36,283 nt of DNA, from the NCBI GenBank assembly GCA_022579005.1, contig MU401477.1:260552-296834 (forward strand). The letters run 5' to 3'. This document shows positions 11,103 through 19,852 of the stretch, in pieces. The translations under genes were made by a program, and so were the position numbers. A model generated the notes under the pieces. The model was not told the DNA's origin, ran no database searches, and saw only the letters and a list, made by a program, of their open reading frames with translations. This DNA comes from Poronia punctata. Lineage: Eukaryota > Ascomycota > Sordariomycetes > Xylariales > Xylariaceae. Numbering within the stretch: the stretch's first letter is position 1; each line of letters starts with the position of its first letter.

Positions 11103-13395
11103 GAAGCTATCCTCTATCTACCCAAAGCTGTTTGGATATAAATCCCACCAACTTGGAGAAGCGAGATTAGACTATAAGTGTAGGACAGACAATACACGAT
11201 AAGAATATAAGACAACATTTACGAAGACGATTAGTCCATTTATCTACCACCCCGCCAGAGTTACTTATAAATCTCCCAAATATTCGACCGCCCCGAAGGC
11301 AAGTGTTATCGTTTTATCCCTCTATAAAGGCCAACGAACTATGGTCTGCCAGACTTGTGGAATCATGTACACTGTAACTAATACCTCACACAGTAACGTC
11401 CTCCCCTAGGATATAGGCGCAGTTCCTAGTAAGCAGGAGGTGGATACGCACCGCATATGTATGAGTGGGGTAGAGATGTTGTACGGATTAGAGATACCTA
11501 TACCATGTTACAATCCCGTTTTGTTTCGATCACCTTGTATTTGAAACCACGGATTTTAATAGATAATTGGATTCACAATATTTTGAGTCGTTTTTATCAT
11601 TACGCATTTATGTTCAATGTACTTAATCTTAAAGTAGTTTAGCTCTTGATCGACCGGCTAATCTGTAATCCACGCGGGTGACATTCCGCATTTGAAGAAA
11701 CCCTGACCCCTGGCCCTGGCCCTGGCCCGGCATGCCCTCTATGGTCCCAAATACGGCCGTAAATGGATATAGATTAAATGCCTTCTTCTTTTGCTTCTCA
11801 GCTCCTGCTCTCCGGGATGCTTGATAAAGTGGGTTTTTGCATTTTTCCCATAGGCGTAAATACGCCGGTTGCACGGGATACGGCTTTATTGGTTAAGAAG
11901 GTAGGTAAGGCAGATAGGTGCTCTATATAGGTAAGGAGGTATGTAGGTGTGTATTTATAGGTCAGGCCAAAAACCTAAAATTAACATATATTCTTTATAG
12001 ATGTTAGGGACTTTTAACCAGGGGGTTGTTTTAAAGGGGGACTTTTTGTAAGTAGTGATTTTGGGGGATTATATAAGATGCTAGTGATTGACATTCTCTT
12101 TTGTATAGTATTTGTTTATAGAAGAGAAAAGGGCCGGAGAAGGGCAAGGGGTCAGGTTAATGTTTTAAAGAGTGCTTTAACTGTATAGCATGGTCTGTGG
12201 TTAAAGGACTAGGTTAGATATATGTGATAGAGAAGAAGAAGAAGAAGAAGAAGAGGGTTTTTAAGATTAATGATCTTCCTTGCAGTTTCTATCTATCTAA
12301 TCATTGTTAGTAGAGCAAATTTTTTACTTTTAAGTAAATCCTTTTTGCGCAATTCCTACTTATATATTCTCTTATACACTTTAAGTTACCTACTTTAGCT
12401 TGCAAGAGCTTCTATATTCCCTACGTAAGTAAGTAGTCTTGATTTAAGGGAAGTTTTTTTCTCTCACCGTTTTAAAATCATAAGTGCTGTGCTATTAATT
12501 GAAAACACTACCTAATATATGTATTTTAAAAAGAGAAGGATGAATGTAGTAGGTAATACTCTTTCCAGATATTTTTATGTGGCACAAGTGCGATAGAATC
12601 CGTTCTTACTCACTGGCTTGCATCATTTTTGTTGTTGTCGTTTTGTGGTTTATTGTTGTTTAGTAATCAAGATACACGTACCCTACATACAAATTCAAAC
12701 GCGTCGCTTATTGGCCTTTCGCTTAGCTACCTTATCTAACTTTAGCTTCTTCTATAGGTGTATCAAGGTTGATCCTAGACTATCGAGAATGAGATAATCT
12801 GGGGGTCTAGGTAACCTGCTCGTAGCTATGTGTAAGTCCGTAACTGGATAATTTGACTGGATTGGAAAGGGGTGTAGAAGGGGATACCTACCTAACCTAC
12901 GTACTACTTACGCACGTGTACATATTGTGCTGGCAGAGGGTATAAACTAGTACAATATCTGGACAGAGAAGGGCTGTAGATATGTGTACGTAGAAAGTTG
13001 TTAGGTAGTGACTCGTGAGAGTCTCTAGCCGTTCATCATACCACCCCTGACCGCTTCTCGTTGCTTTATTCCATAGTAGATATAGGCCAGACTGTTGCAA
13101 TATGTTATGTCATCTTCGTCGTTAGCGGCACTATTACTGTTAGACCCGGTCTGACAATACACTTACTTGGATTCCTCTTCCTCTTTCGGATCTGCGCGTC
13201 TGCGTTCCAACCAGCCGGGCAATGGAGGTCACAGCCTACCTAGCCCGCCTATTAGATCACGTCACACGACACCGGGGATGGACCAGCCGGTTTCGTTTTT
13301 GTCATATCTCGTAGCGCTCTTCATCCACCCTCGGTAGGGTAGACCTCCAAGCGCCCCGTGCGCTGCACACACACACTTAGCTTTTACATACAAAA
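11103..13395. other. Intergenic spacer without supported genes
   Basis: No convincing coding region. Contents are a C-rich tract with four CCC runs near 11703-11731 (G-quadruplex candidate on the minus strand), TAGGTA-rich sequence near 11900-11960 and a GAA trinucleotide repeat at about 12231-12257. From about 11950 to 12560 the sequence is AT-leaning but not extreme. Confidence 0.6.
12231..12257. repeat. GAA trinucleotide microsatellite
   Basis: About eight consecutive GAA units in noncoding sequence. Confidence 0.9.
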
Positions 13396-13690
13396 TAATT
13401 TCCGGTTACGAAAGATTGTGCGAAAGACTAGCCTGGTTGTTTGAAGGGCCCAACTCTCCGGTCCTCCTGTTGTGCAAGGCCGGTGAGCAACTTTGCGGGG
13501 CGCGGGAATTTGTTGCCCCTTTTGGCCGCGTCGGTAAAAAACAAACCCGTAATACGTATATATATAACAAGCGAGACCATATCTGTAAACTCAAGCATCA
13601 ATCCAGATTAGGCCACAAAACCAGGCAAGACATGCATGAAAATCGCACTCCTAGTCCTGAAGCGAATTTTATGTGGTAATGGTGGCATTG
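13396..13690. repeat. Dispersed repeat, copy A
   Basis: This stretch aligns in direct orientation with 19474-19852. Shared blocks in order are TAATTTCCGGTTACGAAA, GATTGTGCGAAAGA, CCCAACTCTCC, AAGGCCGGTGAG, GCGCGGGAAT, CGCGTCGGTAAAA, AAGCGAGA..ATCTGTAA, CTAGTCC..GAAGCGA and GGCAT at the end. No open frame spans it, and I see no clear terminal repeats or target-site duplication. It could be a short non-autonomous element or a solo terminal repeat. It ends shortly before the frameshifted gene begins. Confidence 0.75.
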
Positions 13691-13781
13691 TGGCTGGATC
13701 TCGTTAACTGCTTCATCGCCCGCCCAGCGCTGAGGACTTTGCAGACTCCCGGAAGGTGTATGCCTGACTGCTCCCCAGAAC

Positions 13782-14504
13782 CCCCGTGACCTTCCTGCTA
13801 GCATTAACACAATATGTAGATCCAATGGTCTTCCCCAGCCTGAGGAGCAGCCAGAGATATCTGACACCACGCTCATGAACTTGGGCGAGCTTTTTGTTTC
13901 GCCACAACGCCCATAATGCCTTCGGCATCCATCTTCTGCATGCTCATTTTCAGGTCCCTGAAGGCAGTGTCCTGTACGGGATCCAGGTCCAGGTTTCGGG
14001 CAATTCCGAATCCTGTTGGACCGAACCCGTTCCGGCAAAGGAGCTGGCCACCAAGCCTATTATTCATGGCCATGCCTTTCACTTACAGCCCAATGGAGCC
14101 TTTGTCCCGTACGAGTTCCAGGAAGGCGAAGCTCCGTCTAATGCAGCCAAGGTACCCAAGGCATTTTCCCGAGAACTTGCCGAGTTCCTGCATCTCAACA
14201 ACCTTGCAGGCTTAGTTGCGCTGCAGCTCTTGGATGACCCAAGGGACCGGACCAGGACTGAGCTCCTGATCGGGCCACAGGGCACTCTGAGGATGGACAA
14301 AAAGGATGTCCTCGGATTTGAGCCCGCAGAAATCACCACGGGTTGGTTCTTCCAGGTGGGAGAGGATGGGGTTATTTCTTGCAAAGGGCAACGACGTGTA
14401 TGCTGCCAAGAAGAACACCCACGGAGTCTTCCAGGATTCGAAGCCTCTTCCGACCCTGCAAGCATTGAAAGCGGCTCTACTTTCAGGAAGGAATCATTGC
14501 ATAA
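13782..14504 (+). pseudogene. Frameshifted member of a conserved fungal unknown-function family
   Basis: The longest open part, 13894..14634, reads FGIHLLHAHFQVPEGSVLYG, KPIIHGHAFHLQPNGAFVPY, LAGLVALQLLDD and ITTGWFFQV. I recognise this as a roughly 200-residue Pezizomycotina family of unknown function. Homologous-looking sequence continues in other frames: upstream (LPASINTICRSNGLPQPEE, then MNLGELFV), after about 14388 (VYAAKKNTHGVFQDSKPLPT), and at 14487-14504 (EGIIA then stop). Three shifts are implied, near the T run at 13891-13899, at GGG 14386-14388, and between 14470 and 14487. Each acts as one extra base, so together they restore the starting frame. No start codon was found; the 5' end may lie in a missing exon or have been lost beside repeat copy A. 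Sequencing error is the alternative to true decay. Confidence 0.7.
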
Positions 14505-14716
14505 AGGTTTCGGTGCTCACCCTATGCAATGGCTTAGACGGCCTAGAGTTTATTGCGATGGCGATGGTGAAGATAGCAGGATAAGTCGTTCCTTATATAA
14601 ATTTACAATTGAGAAGACCACAGCCACTCTTTAAGAAAATTACAGTAGTCTCCGTTGAGCACTCAGTTAATTAGGTGACTAATAGAAAAGATGGAGGTTG
14701 AGTAGGTAATTTGAGC

Positions 14717-14902
14717 TCAAAGCGTGTCTGTCCAGATATCCTTCTTCCAGCCAAAGGCTAGTGACATTCTCGCAGCATCAATATAGACACGACGTTTCTT
14801 TGCTCTCAAGATTTGATCCTTATTAGCCAGCCATGCAAAAGCTGTTGGTTGCAACTTCGGAATGCATAGCACAGGTATTTCAATCCGCGAATATTGGATC
14901 AT
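14717..14902 (-). CDS. Unassigned 61-residue open frame overlapping the kinase-like gene's 3' end
   Basis: The frame runs from ATG 14902 to a TGA at 14717, overlapping the end of the kinase-like gene by 23 bases in another frame. Composition is protein-like (KLQPTAFAWLANKD, VYIDAARMSLAFGWKKDIW) and could be the C-terminal exon or remnant of another gene, but I do not recognise the family. No splice link upstream is evident because the kinase-like coding sequence occupies that position. It may be chance or the relic of a gene cut off by rearrangement. Confidence 0.25.
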   Translation of the reverse strand: MIQYSRIEIPVLCIPKLQPTAFAWLANKDQILRAKKRRVYIDAARMSLAFGWKKDIWTDTL

Positions 14903-15677
14903 CTAGCCACGTCCGCAACTTTGTGAGAGCTGAAGTGTCATGTTGCGTCTCTGACGTCGTATAGTCCTTCATTTCGCAATCGATCCAACCTTTCGTACCA
15001 CGGCTAGTCGATAACTTCTCCCCAATCCTACGAGCAGATCCAAAGTCGATCAGAATGGGTCTTCTGTCCTCTGCCACAAGGACGTTTGAGGGGTTGAGGT
15101 CGTTATGGGCCCAGCCAAGCGAGTGTAAATGATGAATTGCCGACTCCAGTGATTCAATGAAGAACTCTTTATTTTGAATGGTGTGGCCGCTCTTTAGGTA
15201 GCCTTTCAAGTCATGGGGGTGTCGGTCGAGCACCAGTCCAGTGATGTAGCCCCGTCGCACATGGCAGCCATGGTATCCAACAATGTTTGGGTGAGGTTGA
15301 CTCGCCAGCACCTCTATTGCTTCTGCCTCTTCCACCAGCCCCTTAGGGAGGAGATAGACAACTTTATGCTTTAAGAAGATATCGTACAGCGCTAGCCTGG
15401 GCCGCTTGACGAAAACGCCTGGTGGGAGCTTCTCCGGGGCCTTCGTGAGAGCGAGGCCTTGGGGCCAACGGGGAAAGATTTCGTCGTCTGGAATCCGAAC
15501 AAGGGAGTTTGTAGCATCCTGAAATAAGATGTCCGCCTTTGGCTTATTCAACTGGCCGTAGTATATCATGTCGTCATCCACTGCTGCGAACATGGTATAT
15601 TGAAAGTCTCCGGTGTCCTCGTCGACTTCTTCAGACACCCAAAGCAATTCGTCCCAACTGGTAACCCGTGGTGCCAT
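14880..15677 (-). CDS. Small protein kinase-like protein (fungal accessory family)
   Basis: Single exon, 265 residues, with a clean start and stop. The kinase core is recognisable: an alpha-C-like segment GLVEEAEAIEVLASQPHPNI (113-132), hinge region ITGLVLDRHP, catalytic loop HNDLNPSNVLV (191-201, Asp193 and Asn198) and metal-binding DFG (211-213). The usual HRD is HND. The glycine-rich loop is absent, the ATP-anchoring lysine is unclear (Lys91 in FVKRP is the best candidate), and the APE motif is replaced by GTKGWID. I know it from memory as an expanded Pezizomycotina family of kinase-like proteins. It could be an active minimal kinase or a pseudokinase. The ending LTKLRTWLDDPIFAD looks like the natural family C-terminus, so the gene seems complete. 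Confidence 0.8.
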   Translation of the reverse strand: MAPRVTSWDELLWVSEEVDEDTGDFQYTMFAAVDDDMIYYGQLNKPKADILFQDATNSLVRIPDDEIFPRWPQGLALTKAPEKLPPGVFVKRPRLALYDIFLKHKVVYLLPKGLVEEAEAIEVLASQPHPNIVGYHGCHVRRGYITGLVLDRHPHDLKGYLKSGHTIQNKEFFIESLESAIHHLHSLGWAHNDLNPSNVLVAEDRRPILIDFGSARRIGEKLSTSRGTKGWIDCEMKDYTTSETQHDTSALTKLRTWLDDPIFAD

Positions 15678-15860
15678 AGCGAAGGGATTTCCAGGTAAGT
15701 AGGTACCAGAACGAGCGGATAATTAGATTATCTGGTGTAATGAGCTCTCCTGTATTCGTCGGGCCTTGTTTAGTAGCTAGGGATAAACGGAGGTCGCCTA
15801 CATGTGAGCCAACAGGCACTGATCTGTCAAGAGGAATGTGTCGCGCCAAGATGACTAATC

Positions 15861-15889
15861 GGAGCAGGGGTAAGGCATTCCCCTGCTCC
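15861..15889. repeat. Perfect 10-bp hairpin just upstream of a TATA-like box
   Basis: GGAGCAGGGG (15861-15870) and its exact reverse complement CCCCTGCTCC (15880-15889) are separated by nine bases. A TATAAATA at 15895-15902 follows six bases later and starts the conserved inverted-repeat core. The hairpin itself is not conserved in the right-hand arm. Confidence 0.85.
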
Positions 15890-15892
15890 TCT

Positions 15893-16042
15893 GCCTATAA
15901 ATAGGGGCTGTGCTAGATCTGCTGTTGGGTCTGTACTGCGTCTGCTGTTATGCAGTGGCGGGCAGCTGAACGGACTTGCAATACAGTATAAACAATCCTT
16001 TTGCTAAACTACCGTACCAAGACTTGCTAGGTTCAATAAACT
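15893..16042 (+). repeat. Left arm of a diverged inverted repeat (LTR-like unit)
   Basis: The reverse complement of 15893-15987 matches 17766-17860 with only scattered differences, sharing ACTGTATTGCAAGT, ACAGCAGACGCAGTAC and ACCCAACAGCAGATC. A second block, 16010-16042, matches 17566-17599 in inverted orientation (GTACGGTA and AGTTTATT). Reading rightwards, the unit has TATAAATA at 15895 and AATAAA near 16036, like the promoter and polyadenylation signal of an LTR. No TG...CA ends were identified, so the LTR label is inference. Confidence 0.7.
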
Positions 16043-16579
16043 GTAAATTGATAGATTTTCAACGGTTCATGCACTTTTCAACGTTTGAAAAAATAAAGAC
16101 GTGAAAGAAAGTTGAAAAATTTCAACATTTTAAGTAGAAATAAATATTTAAAATTAATTAAATATATAAAATAGAAAATATTGCAATTTTATTTAAATAA
16201 AAGTTAAATATTAATAATATAGTTTAATAAATATTTTATAAAGAAAATGTTAAATTTTAATATATAATTATAAAGTATTTAAAATAATTTATATATAAAT
16301 AAAATATTTATTAAATAATAAAAGTTTAATAAAAATAGTAATTTAATATTTAAATTATTTAAAAAAAAAATTTAAAAAAAAATTAAAAAAAAAGTTTTTT
16401 TTATTTTTTTTTTATTTTTTTTATTTTTATTTTTATTTTTTAGTTTTTTTAATTTTTTTACTTTTCTATTTTTCTACTTCTCTTTTCTATTTTCTTCTAT
16501 TTCTTTCTTTTATCTTTACATTTTTTATATTTTTCTACTAGTTTTATTTTATTTTAAAAAATCATTATTTTTATTAACA

Positions 16580-16648
16580 AGCATAGGAATCGAACTGGAA
16601 TTAATATATTAAAAGCTAAACGTTTTCTAAATATACTAAGCTATAAAG
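16580..16648 (-). pseudogene. tRNA-like relic (possible degenerate tRNA-Lys UUU)
   Basis: On the minus strand a TAGCTTAGT box A-like motif (near 16645-16637) is followed about 45 bases later by GTTCGATTCC (16595-16586), which fits the internal promoter box B consensus. Between them, TTTAGCTTTTAATATA resembles an anticodon arm with loop CTTTTAA, which would be Lys (UUU). The acceptor stem does not pair and the arms are degraded, so it is not a working tRNA. It could be a mutated tRNA, a tRNA-derived SINE head or chance in AT-rich DNA. Confidence 0.35.
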
Positions 16649-16794
16649 AATAAAATTCCTAGAACTTATTTTATATTATATAGTATATAAAGAAAAATAT
16701 ATATAAAGAATTAATAATAAAAGAAAATGAAAAAATAAAAATAATAAAGTAAATAAAAATAATAAAGTAAATAAAAATAAAATAGTAATTCTTT

Positions 16795-17120
16795 TTTTTT
16801 CTTTTCTTTTTTTTCTTTTTTTTTTCTTTTCTTTTTTTTCTTTTCTTTTTTTTCTTTTTTTTTTCTTTTCTTTTTTTCTTTTCTTTTTTTTCTTTTCTTT
16901 TTTTTCTTTTTTTTCTTCTTTTTTTTTTCTTTTTATTTTCCCTCTTTTTTAAATTTTTATTATTATTTTTAGCGGTTTTTTTATTTCTTTTTTTATTTCT
17001 TTTTTTTATTTCTTTTTTTATTTCTTTTTTTATTTCTTTTTTTATTTCTTTTTTTATTTCTTTTTTTATTTCTTTTTTTTATTTCTCTTTTTATTTCTTT
17101 TTTTTATTTCTTTTTTTTAC
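16795..17120 (+). repeat. Long polypyrimidine tract with 11-13 base periodicity
   Basis: The part at 16795-16925 is built of TTTCTTTTCTTTTT units. After a short interruption, 16975-17120 is a tandem of about twelve units of the type TTTATTTCTTTT with a period of 11-13 bases. The plus strand is almost entirely pyrimidine in the first half. Confidence 0.85.
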
Positions 17121-17565
17121 CTTGTTTATATTTTCCCTTTTATTAAAATATTTAATATTTTTTATATATTTTAATTTTAATATTTAGCTAAATAAACGTT
17201 TAAAGACTTTAATATTATGCAATTTTTAACGTTTAAAAAAAATAAACGTTTAAAAAACAAAATTAAAATAATTATTTTATTTTAAAGTATTTATATATAT
17301 TTTAATTATATAAAATAATAAACATAATATATTAAAAATATTACATTAAATTTTAGTTACTTATTAATTAACTAAACCTTAAAAAATATTAAAAATAAAA
17401 TATAAGTGTTTTACTTTTTTAAATATTTAAACTTTATTAAATATTTAAGTTTTTATATAATTAAGTTTTATTTTTATATTTAAAAACCTTAATATTTTAA
17501 TTTTTAAATATTTTAAATTATTTAACAGAAAATAAACTGTTTATAAAATTAAATTGTTTGTATAA

Positions 17566-17860
17566 AGTTTATTAGATCCACTTGGTTTTAGTACGGTATA
17601 CGCGGAGTTAATGTCCTACCTACTTAGCTTTGTGCCGCCCGGCGCCTGCATTTCTAAGTACTTAGGTTACTTATATATTTATTACTTATATATATATGTT
17701 AAAGGTTAAAAGTTAAAAGTTAAAGGTTAAAGGGCACTTAGAGGTTTGGGAGTTTTACCGGTTGGACTGTATTGCAAGTGCTTGCAACCGCTTGCCACTG
17801 CAAAACAGCAGACGCAGTACGGACCCAACAGCAGATCCAGCATAGCCCATAAATAGAGGC
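17566..17860 (-). repeat. Right arm of the inverted repeat, with about 140 bases inserted
   Basis: The core 17766-17860 is the inverted counterpart of 15893-15987, and 17566-17599 that of 16010-16042. Between the two blocks this arm has about 166 bases where the left arm has 22. The extra sequence includes a short tandem of AAAGGTTA/AAAGTTA units (17699-17732). The TATA-like element reads TATTTATG on the minus strand, so it is degenerate, and an AATAAA-like motif is present (17567-17572, minus strand). Confidence 0.68.
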
Positions 17861-18085
17861 TCTCCTTGTGTAGATAGAACTTCTTCTAGAGACTTATACA
17901 AAGTCTACTTCACACCATCACCTCTAGAGAGTGCACTGGTTTAATACTTTCTGTTCCAATCGACAGGACTCTTCGCGAGAGGATGTAAATAGGATGTATA
18001 TTATGCGCACATTACTGTCTGAATGTCTACCTAAATATGTTGCTATGTCTAGTGCACCCGCCACCTTTGGTATACTGCTCAGAAA

Positions 18086-19105
18086 CTAAGGGTCGCAGCT
18101 CGAATAGTCATCGTCGAGGTCCTTGCATTTATCGAGCTGGAAGTGATGATGCCATGCCTCGGAAATCTCTCCTGCCACTTCATCACTTACGTCGGTCCAT
18201 CCAACGCTATCCATATCACGCTCGTGTCTTGCTAGCGTGGTGATATCGAAGCGGTGGCCTGCCCACACGCCTCTGGGTGGACCAACTTTGCCGTCGATGC
18301 GCACGTTGGAAGGGGCGCTTGACCAGCAGGTTCGTAAAGCTACCACTTCGCCAAACCCTACGGCCCAAACATACCTATGGGCATCATGGATATATTCCAT
18401 GACGATGGGTTCTGGCCTGACAAATTCCTTTGTTGTCAAATTTCGAAGGATCCAGGGCTGATCTTCAGGTAAGTAGGTATCGACTTGTGGAACGAGCCGA
18501 TGCCCTCTTGCTGCTAATGCTGAGTCTTTCCCTTTGCCTCGAGACTTGCAACGCCTGAGAAGACCCCATGCTTCCCTCATAGGATCGACGAAATCATGTA
18601 CAGCGGAAAGGCTTGGATCGGCCAAATGAGAAAGCAGCACCATGCCTCCCAGCGGACCCAAGGTATCCGGCTCTTCGGCGGAAAAGAGATCGGCGGGATG
18701 ATCGTCGTATTGAACCTTGTTACCAACGCAGACAATATTCTTTCCCGACCAAGTACCCATGAAGGACATGTAGTAATCATCCAGATGAGGTTGGGCCAGG
18801 GTCAAGAGATATTCGTTTGTGAGACCAAGACAAATAAAATCCTCAATGCATTCGATGTAGTCGAAGACGAGGCTAAGGATTTCAGTGGGAAGGCTTAAGA
18901 AGGAGTTACCCCGACGACCATGCTGCGCTTGCAAAGTAGGTAGAGGACGCTGCGGTCGAACAGGGACGGCCAAGAGGGGCACGAGTTGCCTAGCTTTGCC
19001 ACCAAAAAGCATGTCTTGCAGTGTACCTTTTTGCGGCAAGGCCATGGCGGCTCTGGGGGCAATGAAGGAAAAGATTTCTTCCATTTTAAAAAGTCGGACA
19101 GGCAA
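18086..19105 (-). CDS. F-box-type domain protein (fungal accessory family)
   Basis: Single exon, 339 residues. An F-box-like segment lies at about 69-112 (SFLSLPTEILSLVFDYIE, then CLGLTNEYLLTLAQPHLDDYY). F-box proteins bind Skp1 and present substrates to SCF ubiquitin ligases. The remainder carries the conserved blocks SGKNIVCVG (120-128), EDQPWILRNLTTKEFVR (214-230), GFGEVV and RGVWAGHRFDITTLARHE (278-295), followed by WTDVSDEV. I recognise this arrangement as a Pezizomycotina multi-copy family. No WD40 or LRR substrate domain is present, so its target is unknown. The start is the first ATG of the frame; Met8 is an alternative. The gene appears intact, unlike the frameshifted gene in the same island. 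Confidence 0.78.
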   Translation of the reverse strand: MPVRLFKMEEIFSFIAPRAAMALPQKGTLQDMLFGGKARQLVPLLAVPVRPQRPLPTLQAQHGRRGNSFLSLPTEILSLVFDYIECIEDFICLGLTNEYLLTLAQPHLDDYYMSFMGTWSGKNIVCVGNKVQYDDHPADLFSAEEPDTLGPLGGMVLLSHLADPSLSAVHDFVDPMREAWGLLRRCKSRGKGKDSALAARGHRLVPQVDTYLPEDQPWILRNLTTKEFVRPEPIVMEYIHDAHRYVWAVGFGEVVALRTCWSSAPSNVRIDGKVGPPRGVWAGHRFDITTLARHERDMDSVGWTDVSDEVAGEISEAWHHHFQLDKCKDLDDDYSSCDP

Positions 19106-19473
19106 GCTACCTGGATATGTGACCGAGAAGGGAAAGGGAAGAGAGGCGAAGGCAACGTAGGAGTAGAACCTGACCGCAGCAGTGTCGGTAAGTGAAACCG
19201 TAGTGAAGTAGCCGAATAGGACCTTGATGTAATAATAACGAAGACGAAGATTGACAAAGATAAAGATGAAGATTAGAACGGAACGTGCTATAACTTGTGT
19301 TGCAACAAAATGAAACGTATTCGCGTGGTGTGTATATAGGTATGCAAATCTATTTAGTTGGTGTTATATTAGAAGTGAAGTTGTAAGGTAGAGCCCTAGC
19401 TTTTATAGAACTAGTCTAGATTACCTAAAAGACCGTAAAGGGACGTGGCTACCGATAGGTAGGGGTCAGTAGT

Positions 19474-19852
19474 TAATTTCCGGTTACGAAAAGATTGTGC
19501 GAAAGATGGGGGGGCGTGGGTTTTTTTTTTTTCTTTTTTTTTTTTTTAAAGCCCCAACTCTCCAGTGACAGTCCTCGGCTCCTGTTGTGTAAGGCCGGTG
19601 AGAGCAACTTGCGGGCGCGGCGCGGGAATCTGTTTGCCCGCGTCGGTAAAAGCAAAAACCCGTATATACACGTACGTGGTAGATAAATACATAAATAATA
19701 AGCGAGATAGATCTGTAACTTCAAGAACTATTCTCGTCAAGATTTACGAGTAGATTTATGCCAGACAAGTCTAGGTTAGGTCAGGTCGGTAGACAAGACA
19801 AGACATGCACCCCTAGTCCGAAGCGACTATTTTGTTTGGTTAATGACGGCAT
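19474..19852. repeat. Dispersed repeat, copy B
   Basis: Direct-orientation partner of 13396-13690. It is longer, mainly because of a T-rich tract (19521-19547) and about 60 extra bases near 19690-19790 with duplicated-looking AGACAAGACAAGACATGCA. Minus-strand frames of both copies share fragments such as LLSPALHNR/SCSPALHNR and SLSHNL/HLSHNL, but these are repeat artefacts or an eroded open frame rather than a gene. Confidence 0.75.

Larger units (their letters stand above)
16043..17565. other. AT-rich block 1, RIP-like, no genes
   Basis: About 1.5 kb of almost pure A/T with few CA or TG dinucleotides, whereas GA and TC survive. It contains long polypyrimidine stretches and a tRNA-like relic. 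At 16078-16100 the sequence CAACGTTTGA recurs at about 17228 as TAACGTTTAA, exactly the CA-to-TA and TG-to-TA changes made by RIP. No coding frame is credible. Confidence 0.75.

Noticed and set aside
13416..13679. Open frames within repeat copy A (and the matching ones in copy B) as genes
   Set aside because: They are confined to the repeat, differ by indels between copies and show no domain.
13894..14634. Reading the 246-residue open frame as an intact gene
   Set aside because: It begins at TTG, and the family similarity continues in other frames at both ends, so the last 80 or so residues are out of frame.
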